This document shows positions 42,843-52,054 of a stretch of DNA of 64,000 nt, in pieces. Origin of the DNA: Streptomyces chattanoogensis (GTDB lineage: Bacteria > Actinomycetota > Actinomycetes > Streptomycetales > Streptomycetaceae); the NCBI RefSeq assembly GCF_001294335.1, contig NZ_LGKG01000144.1:35271-99270 (forward strand), read 5' to 3'. Made by a program: the position numbers and the translations under genes. Position 1 is the first letter of the stretch. Every line of letters starts with the position of its first letter. The notes beneath the pieces are model-generated. The model had not been told where the DNA came from, did not search any database, and was given only the letters and a program-made list of their open reading frames with translations.

Positions 42843-44173
42843 CGCTCTCCTCCGGTGGCCACGAACTCGGGGGAAGGGTCGGACGGGTGGGGCTGCCGGT
42901 CCACGTCGGCCGGCCCGCGCTCCCGGTCGTCCGCGCCCGGCTCGCGCAGCAGCGCCAGCGCGATCGCTGCGGGCACCAGCCCCGCGGCCTGGACCAGGCA
43001 CAGCGTCCGCGCCGGAAGGTGGTCGCCGAGCAGGCCGAACAGCAGTGAGGCGACGGGGAAGGACGCGCCGAGCACAGCCTGCATGACGGCGAAGAAACCG
43101 GGCTTGTCCGCGGGCGGGACGAGCCGCTGGAACAGTGCCACGAAGCGCACGCCGATGACGCCCACGCACCAGCCGGCCACCACCAGGCAGCCCGCCAGGA
43201 CCAACCGCCCGGCCACCAGGCCCGCCAGGGCGAACGCCGCGGCCATCACAGCCAGCAGACCGGCTCCCAGGCGCGTGGGCCGGCCGGGCACCCGGGCGCC
43301 GGTGACCGAGCCGAGCAGCGTACCCGTGCCCAGCCCCGCTTCCAGCAGCGCCACGGTCGAACCGCCGCCGCCGAGCTCCGACTTGGTGTAGAGCGGGATG
43401 ACCACGAAGACCGCCGTGGTGAACAGGTTGGCCGCGGCGAAGCAGACCAGGATCTTCCGGATGGCCGGCAGCCCGGCCAGCACCTCGCGCAACCCGCGCG
43501 CCGCGCCGGCCCCGGACTCCGCGCCGTCCTGCGGCTCCTGCGGCTCCTGCGCAACGGCCGGGCGGAAGCGGACCGTCGTGACGAGGAGCGCGGCGGCCAG
43601 GTAGGCGGCCGCACAGCCGGCGGCCAGCCCGGTCATGCCGGCCTCGTCCACGATGAGCGCGCCCAGCAGCGCACCGCCCAGGCTCGCCAGCGACTGCGTC
43701 GACAGTTCGAAACCGGTGGCGGCCTCGATGTCCTCGTCGTCGACGAGCTCGGGAACGGACGTGGTCAGGCAGGGGTCGAAGAACGCCTGACATGAGGCCA
43801 GCACCAGCGTCGCCGCGTAGGCGGCCACCGTCGGCGGCGCGCCGCCGTACGCCACCAGGGCCAGCAGCAGGACGGCGGCACCGGCCGTCGCCGCGGCCGT
43901 ACGCAACACCGACCGGTGCGCGAGACGGGACACGGCCCGGGCGACCACGGGCGCCAGCGCCACGGCCGGCAGCGTGCTGACGGCCATGAACAGGCCCGAC
44001 GCCAGCCCCCTCCCAGCGCCGACCGCGTACGCCACCAACCACCACGACACGCCGACCTGGAACATGCGTACCGCGGCCTGGGTCAGCACCTGGCCCAGCC
44101 AGACCGCGCCGAAGGCACGGTTACGCAGGACGAGCGGCAGCCTGCGCCGCTGCCTCACGGTGGTGACGGTCAC
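42839..44173 (-). CDS. MFS transporter
   Basis: 444 residues, about 12 membrane helices. Helix 1 region: LRNRAFGAVWLGQVLTQAAV; then GVSWWLVAYAVGAGRGLASG, FMAVSTLPAVALAPVVARAV, a central loop rich in Glu/Ala (QEPQEPQDGAESGAGAARG) and the second half starting FAAANLFTTAVFVVIPLY. It belongs to the enterobactin-exporter-like/MFS_3 group that exports small metabolites. GTG 44171-44173 overlaps the preceding ligase stop (GTGA). Placed in an acyl-modifying operon, it probably exports the product or confers self-resistance. Confidence 0.92.
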   Translation of the reverse strand: MTVTTVRQRRRLPLVLRNRAFGAVWLGQVLTQAAVRMFQVGVSWWLVAYAVGAGRGLASGLFMAVSTLPAVALAPVVARAVSRLAHRSVLRTAAATAGAAVLLLALVAYGGAPPTVAAYAATLVLASCQAFFDPCLTTSVPELVDDEDIEAATGFELSTQSLASLGGALLGALIVDEAGMTGLAAGCAAAYLAAALLVTTVRFRPAVAQEPQEPQDGAESGAGAARGLREVLAGLPAIRKILVCFAAANLFTTAVFVVIPLYTKSELGGGGSTVALLEAGLGTGTLLGSVTGARVPGRPTRLGAGLLAVMAAAFALAGLVAGRLVLAGCLVVAGWCVGVIGVRFVALFQRLVPPADKPGFFAVMQAVLGASFPVASLLFGLLGDHLPARTLCLVQAAGLVPAAIALALLREPGADDRERGPADVDRQPHPSDPSPEFVATGGER

Positions 44174-45450
44174 GCGGTCGGCCTCTCGTCGACCACGCGG
44201 ACCAGCTTGCCCGAGCGGGGATTGACCACCAGGTCGGCGTGGCGTGCCCACTCGACGGTGAGCGGGTGGACGTGCCCGGCGGACACGCTCTCCGGGTACA
44301 GCGGCCGGGCCCGGTTCAGCCCGTCGACGACCGTATGGCCCAGGGCCTCCAGCACCGCATCGGCATCCGCGCCGGCGCCCCCGGACGCTGTGGCCAGGCG
44401 CAGCACGAGCCCGTCGCGGCCCTCCCAGCGCCGCACCACGAGCTGGGTGCCCACGATGCGCCCGCCGGAATCCGCCGTGGCGACGGCGTCCTGCGCGTCC
44501 TGCGCGGACAGCGACACGGGGCCCACGCGCACCCCCTCGTCGGCCCGGCCCAGGATGCGGAAGCAGCCGGCCTCGGGGTCCGTCCACTCGGCACGGTCTC
44601 CGGCGGGATAGCGCAGGACGGGCATGAGGCGGCGGTAGAGCTGGGTCACCACGACGCGCCCCGGCCGGCCGGCCTCCCGAATGGGCTCCCCGGTCGTCTC
44701 GTCGAGGATCTCCACGACGGTGTGCGGCGTGAAGGCGCGATGTACGCGCGGGTCCGGCCCGGGGACCGGACGGCCGAGCAGGCCGGCGTCGACGCTCGCA
44801 TAACCCAGCGAACGCGGTTCGGCGTTGGGGAACGCGGCGGCCAGCAGCGGCCGCTGGTCGGCGAAGAGCGGCTCGCCCCCGAAGAACAGCAGCTCCACCG
44901 CGGGAAGCTGACGGCCCGTGGTCATCAGGTGCGCGGCGAGCCGGCACAGCGTGGTCGGGGTGCCTGCCACCACCTGCGCCCGGAAGTCCTCGAGTGCGGG
45001 GGCGGTGGTCTCCAGGGGAGCGGCCCCACCGATGGGGAGGCGGACATTGTCGACCGAGGCGTGAGCCAGCGAGTCCAGGATGAAGAGGAAGCTGGCGTAC
45101 AGATCGCCGGCGTAGAACAGGTCCGCCACTCGGTGGCCCGGACGCAGCCCGGCGTCCACGAGGCCCTGGCCGAAGGCGGTGACGAACTCCCGCCACTCCT
45201 CGCGGCTGTAGTACGAGAACTTCGGCGCGCCGGTGGTTCCGCCGGTCTTGTAGACGACCGCCTCCGTCAGCGGGCCGGTCAGGACGCGGTTGTCCTGAAC
45301 GGTGTTGGCCGCCCAGAAGGAGTCCTGGTCCACGACGGGCAGTTCGGTGAGGTCGGTCACGGTCGGCGGGAGCGCCGCGTAGAGATCGGAGTAGAAGGGA
45401 GAGTGATGGCGGGCATGACGTACGAGGGTCGATAGCGGGTGAACGGGCAT
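44170..45450 (-). CDS. PaaK-like adenylate-forming ligase
   Basis: 426 residues: LVRHARHHSPFYSDLYAALP, the P-loop VYKTGGTTGAPKFSYYSREE, LFFGGEPLFADQRPLL, LGYASVDAGLLGRPVPGPDP, LRYPAGDRAEWTDPEAG, FRILGRADEGVRVGPVSLSA and C-terminal NPRSGKLVRVVDERPT, which holds the catalytic Lys of the swinging domain. It activates a carboxylic acid with ATP, then loads it on CoA or a carrier. ATG 45448-45450 follows AAAGG. First gene of the five-gene operon; its stop overlaps the MFS start. It is a second, separate ligase alongside the one fused to LuxC, so two acids may be activated. Confidence 0.9.
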   Translation of the reverse strand: MPVHPLSTLVRHARHHSPFYSDLYAALPPTVTDLTELPVVDQDSFWAANTVQDNRVLTGPLTEAVVYKTGGTTGAPKFSYYSREEWREFVTAFGQGLVDAGLRPGHRVADLFYAGDLYASFLFILDSLAHASVDNVRLPIGGAAPLETTAPALEDFRAQVVAGTPTTLCRLAAHLMTTGRQLPAVELLFFGGEPLFADQRPLLAAAFPNAEPRSLGYASVDAGLLGRPVPGPDPRVHRAFTPHTVVEILDETTGEPIREAGRPGRVVVTQLYRRLMPVLRYPAGDRAEWTDPEAGCFRILGRADEGVRVGPVSLSAQDAQDAVATADSGGRIVGTQLVVRRWEGRDGLVLRLATASGGAGADADAVLEALGHTVVDGLNRARPLYPESVSAGHVHPLTVEWARHADLVVNPRSGKLVRVVDERPTA

Positions 45451-46020
45451 GCGGCCTTTGCCTAGGTGATACGGACGATAGTGGTAGGGGGCTGCCGGCA
45501 CGGCGAAGCTGTGACGAGGGCGCATAGAGGCGCCCATGCGTCACGTACCGGTTCTCGTGGTCGTTCCGCGGGCGGGGCGTGGGTACCGCCTTCCCGGCGT
45601 CGTGCCGTCGTCGCATCCGACGTACCGTCACGAGGGAACGCCGTAGAAGATATCGCACATGAGAGACACACCCGGACACATGCAAGGCAAATCTGACCAG
45701 AAACCTCTGTTTCTTCGATTCCGCTCGTGCAGCGCGCAGCTCGTGGTGCGTGGTGTGTGGTGCGTGGTGGGCCGAGCGGGCGCAGGGGTGAGCGGCGCGC
45801 GAGCGTCCGGCGCCAGGGAGGTGTTGTGCGACTTCACCTCCTCCTCGGCATGGGCGTGAAGTGCAGGCGGAAGCGCGGTGCGCCAACAGCCACTTCCTGA
45901 CCTCGGGTGTCTTGGGGTCACCGGCCGAGGCGACATCTCGACAGGCGGATGAGCCTAGAGCGGACTGCCCGCCATCTGTTTGTATGACCTCTGGACGGCA
46001 ATCCAGGAGGTGGCGGACGC
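45451..46020. other. Promoter region of the LuxCE operon and LysE gene
   Basis: No convincing gene in 570 bp. On the minus strand a 10-codon frame MCDIFYGVPS ends at 45628 and could be a leader, without evidence. On the plus strand a GTGGTGCGTG repeat runs at about 45742-45771. The ribosome site AGGAGGT for the LysE gene is at the right end. Confidence 0.45.
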
Positions 46021-46665
46021 ATGGTGTCTACGGAGAGCATCCTCGCGTTCGCGGCGATGTCGCTACTGGTGATCGTGATTCCGGGGCCGAGCGTGCTGTT
46101 CGTGATCGGCAGAGCCCTTGCACACGGCCGCCGCACGGCGCTCGCGACGGTCCTCGGCAACCTGGTCGGCTCGTACCTCCTGGTGACCGCTGTGGCGTGG
46201 GGCCTCGGCGCGCTGGTGGAGGGTTCGGTGGCGGTGTTCACGGGCGTGAAGCTGGCCGGCGCGGCGTATCTCGTCTATCTCGGCGTGCGGGCCTTCCGGC
46301 ACCGCAAGGAGATGCGCGCGGCGGACATGGAGGCCCCGGCGGGTGAGCGGCGCGGCGATCTGCGCACGATCCTGGACGGGATTTTCGTGGGCGTCACCAA
46401 TCCGAAGGGCGTCGTCTTCTTCGCGGCGGTGCTGCCGCAGTTCGTGAACCACTCGGCCGGCCGGGTTCCCCTCCAGATGATGGTGTTGGGGCTGGTCCCG
46501 GTCACCATCGGCATGATCACGGACACCCTGTGGGGCCTGGGTGCCGCGGCGGCCCGTTCGTGGTTCGCCCGCTCGGACCGGCGCCTGTCAATGGTCGGCG
46601 GGGCGGGCGGCTTCGCGATGATCGGACTGGGCGTGACCGTGGCAGCGACGGGCCGCGCCGACTAG
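46021..46665 (+). CDS. LysE/RhtB-family exporter
   Basis: 214 residues, six membrane helices: LAFAAMSLLVIVIPGPSVLF, TVLGNLVGSYLLVTAVAWGL, LAGAAYLVYLGVRAFR, GIFVGVTNPKGVVFFAAVLP, MVLGLVPVTIGMITDTLWGL and a last helix near the end. The P-G-P and NPK motifs are diagnostic. Exports amino acids or related small molecules. ATG 46021 follows AGGAGGT at nine bases. It is divergent from the LuxCE operon and might export its product, but nothing proves a link. Confidence 0.93.
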   Translation: MVSTESILAFAAMSLLVIVIPGPSVLFVIGRALAHGRRTALATVLGNLVGSYLLVTAVAWGLGALVEGSVAVFTGVKLAGAAYLVYLGVRAFRHRKEMRAADMEAPAGERRGDLRTILDGIFVGVTNPKGVVFFAAVLPQFVNHSAGRVPLQMMVLGLVPVTIGMITDTLWGLGAAAARSWFARSDRRLSMVGGAGGFAMIGLGVTVAATGRAD

Positions 46666-46786
46666 CTAGATGTGCTGTCCCGGCACGTTGGTGACGGGCG
46701 ATCACGTGGCCAGCCAACGCCATCAGCAAGATCGCGGCCTACGGCTAAGGTAGGAGCAGTTACCGACTGGTGAGGAGACACACCGG

Positions 46787-48001
46787 GTGGTTGCCAGCGG
46801 CGAACAACCACACATACAGGGCCACCGGATCTGGGCGGTCCGCGCGGCGCGGCTGTTCGACGGGTACGCGTTACGAGCGGGGCGCCCGCTTGTGCTCATC
46901 GAGGGTTCGCGCATTGTCGGTATCGATATGACGGGAGCGGCCCCCTCTGCGGATCTGCACGTTCTGGATCTCGGCGACGCCACGCTGTTGCCCGGGCTCA
47001 TCGACTCCCACGTGCACCTCGCCTTCGACCCCGATGACAGGTCGAAGCAGGCGATGGCGGATGAAGATGACCACACCACCCTGACGCGCATGCGCTTCCA
47101 CGCCGGGCAGCAACTGCGGGCGGGTGTCACGACCGTACGGGACCTCGGCGATCGTCGCTTTCTCGCCCTGTCGCTCCGTGACCGCTACACGGCAGGCAAG
47201 GAGATGGGTCCGGAGGTTGTTGCCGCCGGGCCTCCCCTCACGCGAACTCGCGGACATTGCTGGTTCTTGGGAGGCGAGGCCGACGGCATCGCGGCTGTGG
47301 AGGCTGCGGTCGGGGAGCGCGTCGCTCGCGGCGTCGACGTGGTCAAGGTCATGGCGACCGGTGGTGTGACCACTCCTGGATGGGGGCCGCACCAGTCGCA
47401 GTACACACGTGACGAACTGACCGCGGTGACCCGGGTCTCCCATGCGCACGGCAGGCCGGTCACCGCGCATGCGCACGGCCGGCAGGGAATGGCTGACGCC
47501 GTCGCAGCCGGCGTCGACGGCCTCGAGCATGCCTCCTTCTTCACCGAGGACGGTGTCGAGCCCGACTGGAAGACCGTTGGGGCCGTGGTGAAGGCAGGCA
47601 TCTTCATCGGCGCCACCGAAGCGTGGCTGCCGACAGGCTCGATGGTCGCACCACACATGGCGGAGCGCGTGGAGCAACGAAGTGCGAATTTCGCGCGGAT
47701 GCACCGCGAAGGAGCGCGGCTGGTCTGCTGCTCCGACGCCGGTGCCGGCCCCCGCAAACCCCACGGCGTGCTGCCGTACGGGATCCTCCACTTCGCTTCT
47801 CTCGGCCTCACCAGCACCGAAGCCTTGGCTTCGGCCACCTCCCTTGCCGCACAGGCATGCGGGCTGGCCGATCGCAAAGGAAGGATCGCCGTCGGCTACG
47901 ACGCCGACCTCATCGCGGTAGCCGACAATCCGCTGCAGCGTCTGGAGACTCTGCTCGACATCCGGACCGTGATCCGAGCCGGCAGGATGTTCCAGGGCTG
48001 A
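46787..48001 (+). CDS. Metal-dependent amidohydrolase
   Basis: 404 residues. Metal ligands of the amidohydrolase barrel: LIDSHVHLAFD (His-x-His), carboxylated Lys in DVVKVMATGGVTTPGWGPH, His in VTAHAHG, His in GLEHASFF and Asp in LVCCSDAGAGPRKPHGVLPY. The layout matches the imidazolonepropionase/prolidase-like group that hydrolyses C-N bonds in small cyclic or dipeptide-like substrates. GTG 46787 follows GAGGAG. It stands alone; the LysE gene ends 121 bp upstream. Confidence 0.92.
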   Translation: MVASGEQPHIQGHRIWAVRAARLFDGYALRAGRPLVLIEGSRIVGIDMTGAAPSADLHVLDLGDATLLPGLIDSHVHLAFDPDDRSKQAMADEDDHTTLTRMRFHAGQQLRAGVTTVRDLGDRRFLALSLRDRYTAGKEMGPEVVAAGPPLTRTRGHCWFLGGEADGIAAVEAAVGERVARGVDVVKVMATGGVTTPGWGPHQSQYTRDELTAVTRVSHAHGRPVTAHAHGRQGMADAVAAGVDGLEHASFFTEDGVEPDWKTVGAVVKAGIFIGATEAWLPTGSMVAPHMAERVEQRSANFARMHREGARLVCCSDAGAGPRKPHGVLPYGILHFASLGLTSTEALASATSLAAQACGLADRKGRIAVGYDADLIAVADNPLQRLETLLDIRTVIRAGRMFQG

Positions 48002-48143
48002 TCCCTCTTACCTGCAACGAGAGTGGGTTTTCTCAACGAAGTGATCTCGTGAGGTGACTCGGCCCAGGGGATCCCGCGAGCCGCGATCAGCCTGCGGCGT
48101 CCGGCGGCCCTACTGTCGAACCCGATACCGAGGAGGGCTTCTG

Positions 48144-48707
48144 ATGCGCAGCGTGACCTATTCGATGGGCGTCTCCCTTGACGGCTACATCGTCGGGCCG
48201 GACGGCGACTTCGACTGGACGGGACCCGACGAGGAGGTCTTTCGCTTCGTCACCGACGAGATTCGAGGGGTCGGCGTCCATCTGTTGGGACGACGGCTGT
48301 ACGAGACGATGCTGTACTGGGAGACCGCCGACCAGGATCCATCGCTCGACGACTCAATGCTCGAGTGGGCCGCGATCTGGAAGCCGCTCCCAAAGGTGGT
48401 GTTCTCCACCACGCTGTCGACGGTGCAGGGCAATGCCCGCCTGGCCTCCGGCGGCCTGGCGGAGGAGATCGAGCGGTTGCGAGCCGAGCCGGGGGAGGGC
48501 GACATCGCGATCGGCGGCGCGACTCTCGCCGCCGAGGCGGCCGCGTTGGGTCTGATCGACGAGTACCGGGCCAGGGTCTACCCGGTGCTGGTTGGCGGTG
48601 GCATTCCGTTCTTTCCCCAGCACGAGCGCCGGGTGGATCTCGAACTCGTCGAGACCCGCACCTTCAGCTCGAGAGTCGTCTACCTCCGCTACCGCGTGGC
48701 GCGTTAG
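48144..48707 (+). CDS. RibD C-terminal-type reductase (DHFR-like)
   Basis: 187 residues: SVTYSMGVSLDGYIVGPDGD, FDWTGPDEEVFRFVTDEIRG, VHLLGRRLYETMLYWE, PKVVFSTTLSTVQGNARLAS, GEGDIAIGGATLAAEAAALG and YPVLVGGGIPFFP. This is the RibD/dihydrofolate-reductase-like fold that binds NADPH; substrate unknown. ATG 48144 follows GAGGAGGG. Confidence 0.93.
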   Translation: MRSVTYSMGVSLDGYIVGPDGDFDWTGPDEEVFRFVTDEIRGVGVHLLGRRLYETMLYWETADQDPSLDDSMLEWAAIWKPLPKVVFSTTLSTVQGNARLASGGLAEEIERLRAEPGEGDIAIGGATLAAEAAALGLIDEYRARVYPVLVGGGIPFFPQHERRVDLELVETRTFSSRVVYLRYRVAR

Positions 48708-48975
48708 CCGGCTCGTCCGCCGAGCCTTGGGAAGAGTGGGCCGGCCAGTGGCGTTCTCTCAGCGGAATGACCTGCGCGAAAGGGCGTGAACTACCGCCTG
48801 GCGAAGGCGAGTCGTACGGGCCACACCCGACCGCGGAGGCACGTAAGGCCCCCGGGCGGGCCCAGGGGCTGCCGGACCCGCGCCGGGCGATCCACAAGGT
48901 CGTCCGCTGCGGAGGGGCGGAAGTTCCTTGCGGCTGTCGCACAAGGTTGGGCGCCCGCCTCTGCCAATGTGGTGG

Positions 48976-49740
48976 CTATGTGAGTTCTGCGAGGAGCGCG
49001 TCAAGTGCACTGGTCAGGGCCTCGGAGTTGGCCGGGTCGAACCAGGTGGTGCGGATGCGTTCGTTGTTTCCGTTCGGGGTCTCGTGGTCGGCTGCGAGTT
49101 GGTGCAGGGCACGGGTCTCGTCGCTCAGGGAACGACCGACGCCCTGGAAGAGGCTGCGAACGTAGCGGTCCGCGTCCTCGGAGGCGATGCCGTGGTCGGC
49201 GGCCCACGACGTGATGGTGGCGAGGTACCAGTAGTGGGTGGTCAGCGTCCCCGTCAGTGCGGAGCAGACGTTGAAGGCGTCCTCGTCCGCGACGGGGAGC
49301 ACCCCGCCCAGGCGCTCGAAGAGGGAGTCCACCTCCGGGTGCGAGGGGTACACCACCGTGACGGAGCGGCGTTCGCGGATGGTCGGCAGGGGGATGGCGC
49401 GGGCCAGCGGGGCGTCGGTGGCGAGTGTCTGGCGCAGGTCGTCGTTGCCGACGCCGGCCATCACGTTGACCACGATCTTGTCGTCGTCCACCCGCACGCC
49501 GGCCAGGGCGTCGTGCCGGTCTTGGCGTCGTACGGCGATGATCACCAACTCGGAGCGGTCCACCACCTCCTGGTTGTCGGCGCACACCTGTACGCCCTCG
49601 TAGTGCTCGGAAAGCTCCGAGGCCGCGCGGGCGCCCCGGGGGGAGAGGAACACCTCTGGCGACTCATCGCCCCCGTGACGCAGACCCATCACGATGGCCC
49701 GGCCGATCTCGCCCACTCCGATGATGCCTATGCGTTTCAC
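48976..49740 (-). CDS. ProC-like NADP-dependent oxidoreductase
   Basis: 254 residues. Rossmann start RIGIIGVGEIGRAIVMGLRH, then FLSPRGARAASELSE, SELVIIAVRRQDR, VVNVMAGVGNDDLRQTLATD and a C-terminal helical dimer domain with CSALTGTLTTHYWYLATITS. It resembles pyrroline-5-carboxylate reductase (ProC) and the related NAD(P)-binding family, but loses the usual C-A-x-x-G-S dimer text, so proline synthesis is not certain. GTG 49738-49740 follows GGAGGAA, better than the ATG five codons upstream. Confidence 0.87.
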   Translation of the reverse strand: MKRIGIIGVGEIGRAIVMGLRHGGDESPEVFLSPRGARAASELSEHYEGVQVCADNQEVVDRSELVIIAVRRQDRHDALAGVRVDDDKIVVNVMAGVGNDDLRQTLATDAPLARAIPLPTIRERRSVTVVYPSHPEVDSLFERLGGVLPVADEDAFNVCSALTGTLTTHYWYLATITSWAADHGIASEDADRYVRSLFQGVGRSLSDETRALHQLAADHETPNGNNERIRTTWFDPANSEALTSALDALLAELT

Positions 49741-50029
49741 GGTGTCTTCCTCCATGGTGCGTGGTGGTCGTGTCCTACGTGCGGAGTCGGACGGTGCCGA
49801 CGTCACACCGGTCGCGGCCGGCTCCACAGCAGTGTGACCGTCAGGACCCCTGCCAGGCAGGGTGCCATCCCGGCCCGGTCCAGACCCACCGCTTGCCCGT
49901 CTTGACCGCCGGGCGGAGCCTGCGGCGTCACCGTCCGAACGTGCTGCGGTCATTCCCGCTGCCCCTCTCGGCTCTCTCTCGTCTCGGGATGCGTGCCGGC
50001 TCCGGTGACAGCGACGCTCTCCGGCCCGG

Positions 50030-51148
50030 TCAGCCGTACATCGCCACGCGGTAGAAAGCAGCCAGCGCGTCGTCGATGGGATGGGGCTGCGGCTTGCCCG
50101 AGGAGTCGAGCCTGTTCCACCTCTGCAGGTTCACCGCGACGGCCATCTGCCGCTTGCCGTCGGCACGGGTCATGGCCAGCGCTCCAGCACCCCAGACCGT
50201 GCCGCCGTGGCCCCAGAAGGTGCTCTGACCGGGAGCCTCCATCGGGTGCAGGCCGAGGCCGTAGTCGATCGTTTCTCCCCATTGGGAGACGACCGGGACG
50301 GTGCGTTGCATCTGCGCGAACGACGACGGGCTGACGATCTCGCCGGCCAGCAGCCTGCTGTAGAAGCGGTTGAGGTCCGTGACGGTCGATATCAGCGAGG
50401 CCGTCGGCCCCACCCATGACATGTCGTAGACGCTGTAGTCGCGCGGCGGGTCGATCATGCCGAACCACGCCTCGTAGCTCTGCGAGTGCGGCCCGTCGAC
50501 GTTCGGTCCGGCGGGGAATCCCGTGTCCCGGAGCCCGGCACGTTCGATGACGTTGCGGGTGATGTACTGCTCGGCCGTGGTGCCGGTCACCTCTTCCAGG
50601 AGTTTGCCGAGGAGCAGGTAGTTGGTGTTGGAGTACACCCCCGGCGTTTCGCCCGGGGCGCGGACGGCAGGTGCGGTGACCCCCATCTCGATCAGTTCGG
50701 TGGGGTCGAACCGCGTGAACCGGTGGTCGTCCAGGCTCTGGGGTCGGGTGTCCGCGATGACGGGGTACGCCTTGAGGGAGGCGTAGGCGTACGGGAGGTA
50801 CTCGGGGAAGCCGCTGGTGTGGTTGATCAGCATCCGGACCGTGATCGCGTCACCGCGTGCCCCGGGAACCAGCTTCGGAAGGTACCGGCCGATCGGCGTG
50901 TCGAGACCGATCTGACCGCCCTCGACCAGTTGCAGAACCGCGGCGGCGGTGAAGGTCTTGGTGACGCTGCCGACGCGGTGCCGCAGGTCGGCGGTGACGG
51001 GGCGGCCGGTGGCGACATCGGCGACCCCGGCGGCACCGCGCCAGACCTGGTCGCCGTCACGCACCTCGGCGAACAGGCCCGGCATGCCGGCGCGGTGGAC
51101 GTTTTCCATGGCGGCGTTCAATTCCGCGGGATTCAGCGGGTTCCTCAC
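50030..51148 (-). CDS. Serine hydrolase, beta-lactamase family
   Basis: 372 residues, class C beta-lactamase/D-aminopeptidase fold: nucleophile S-x-x-K in HRVGSVTKTFTAAAVLQ, Tyr-Ser-Asn in GVYSNTNYLLLGKLLE, and HGG in FWGHGGTVWGAGALA. There is no convincing signal peptide at this start. Such enzymes act on peptides, esters or D-amino acid amides; antibiotic hydrolysis is rare. GTG 51146-51148 is preceded by AAAGGA. It is divergent from a TetR gene, with a dyad operator between. Confidence 0.9.
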   Translation of the reverse strand: MRNPLNPAELNAAMENVHRAGMPGLFAEVRDGDQVWRGAAGVADVATGRPVTADLRHRVGSVTKTFTAAAVLQLVEGGQIGLDTPIGRYLPKLVPGARGDAITVRMLINHTSGFPEYLPYAYASLKAYPVIADTRPQSLDDHRFTRFDPTELIEMGVTAPAVRAPGETPGVYSNTNYLLLGKLLEEVTGTTAEQYITRNVIERAGLRDTGFPAGPNVDGPHSQSYEAWFGMIDPPRDYSVYDMSWVGPTASLISTVTDLNRFYSRLLAGEIVSPSSFAQMQRTVPVVSQWGETIDYGLGLHPMEAPGQSTFWGHGGTVWGAGALAMTRADGKRQMAVAVNLQRWNRLDSSGKPQPHPIDDALAAFYRVAMYG

Positions 51149-51273
51149 GACATGCGTCCTTTCGTAGTCCCCGGGGTGAGCTCCACGTCGGTCGCCTGAC
51201 CCGGGTAACAGGGCATGAGTGGCGCGCCGGTCCGCCTGCTGTCGGGCCGCTCGGCACTCTCTTGCCCTCATTA

Positions 51274-51290
51274 TGCACGCGGTGCGTGCA
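51274..51290. promoter_or_regulatory. Operator of the divergent TetR/serine hydrolase pair
   Basis: Perfect seven-base inverted repeat TGCACGC-ggt-GCGTGCA in the 187-bp gap between the two divergent starts, 45 bp before the TetR ATG. Confidence 0.7.
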
Positions 51291-51335
51291 ACACCAAGTG
51301 CATAGGTTAGACTGAGTCCCGGCGAGAGGGGTGAA

Positions 51336-51989
51336 ATGACAGGCAGAAGGCGCTGGTCGACCGAGGAGATCCTGGATGCGGCGGCGGAGTTGCTGCGCAC
51401 GGGCGACGCCGAGTCGTTCAGCGTGCGCAAGCTCGCCGCGGTACTGGGGACCGATTCCTCCAGCCTCTACCGGCACTTCCGCAGCAAGACCGAACTACTG
51501 CGCGCGGTCGCCGACCGGATCCTCCTGGCCGCCATGGACGACTACCGCCCCGAGGGCGACTGGAAGCAGCGCATCACAGCCCTGGCTCTGCGCCTGAGAG
51601 AAGCCTTCGGCCAGCAGCCCCAGCTCGCCGCGGTCTGGGGACGCTACGCGTCAAGCGGCACCGGTTCCCGGCTGGTCATGGAAGAGGTGCTGCAGGCCCT
51701 GCGCGCGTCGGGACTGCCCGACGAGGAGATCCCGGCGCGCTACCACCGGATCGCGATCCTCCTCGCCGCGTTGATCGCCTCCGAGGCCGGGGTCAGCACC
51801 CTCGCCCCCGAAGAGCACGAACAGGGCATGGAGCTGTTCCGCGTCGCGGTACTCGGCGCCGACCCCGAACGCTTCCCCGCCCTGGCCCACTTCGCCCGCG
51901 ACGTCCGCCCTCTCGGGGCGGACCGCCGTGCCGCGTTCGAAGAGATCCTCGCTGCCCAACTCGCCCACATCGAGGCCACCCATGGATGA
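51336..51989 (+). CDS. TetR family regulator (TetR_C-like)
   Basis: 217 residues. HTH: STEEILDAAAELLRTGDAES, FSVRKLAAVLGTDSSSLYRH, FRSKTELLRAVADRILLAAM. The C-terminal ligand domain has ALRLREAFGQQPQLAAVWGR. ATG 51336 follows GAGAGGGG. It probably represses itself and the divergent serine hydrolase through the dyad at 51274-51290. Confidence 0.93.
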   Translation: MTGRRRWSTEEILDAAAELLRTGDAESFSVRKLAAVLGTDSSSLYRHFRSKTELLRAVADRILLAAMDDYRPEGDWKQRITALALRLREAFGQQPQLAAVWGRYASSGTGSRLVMEEVLQALRASGLPDEEIPARYHRIAILLAALIASEAGVSTLAPEEHEQGMELFRVAVLGADPERFPALAHFARDVRPLGADRRAAFEEILAAQLAHIEATHG

Positions 51990-52054
51990 TCACGTCGTCG
52001 TGGAGGCGCAGGTGCGTGCCTACGGGCCCTCCCCAGTACAGCGGGATGAGATCT

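Noticed and set aside
42839..45886. Single 1015-residue protein covering the MFS gene and its upstream DNA
   Set aside because: Only the last 444 residues are protein-like; the front is antisense-frame text of the PaaK-like ligase. The GTGA overlap gives a natural MFS start.
48976..49740. proC naming
   Set aside because: Only the Rossmann half is clearly ProC-like; the dimer domain lacks the usual signature, so no gene symbol is given.
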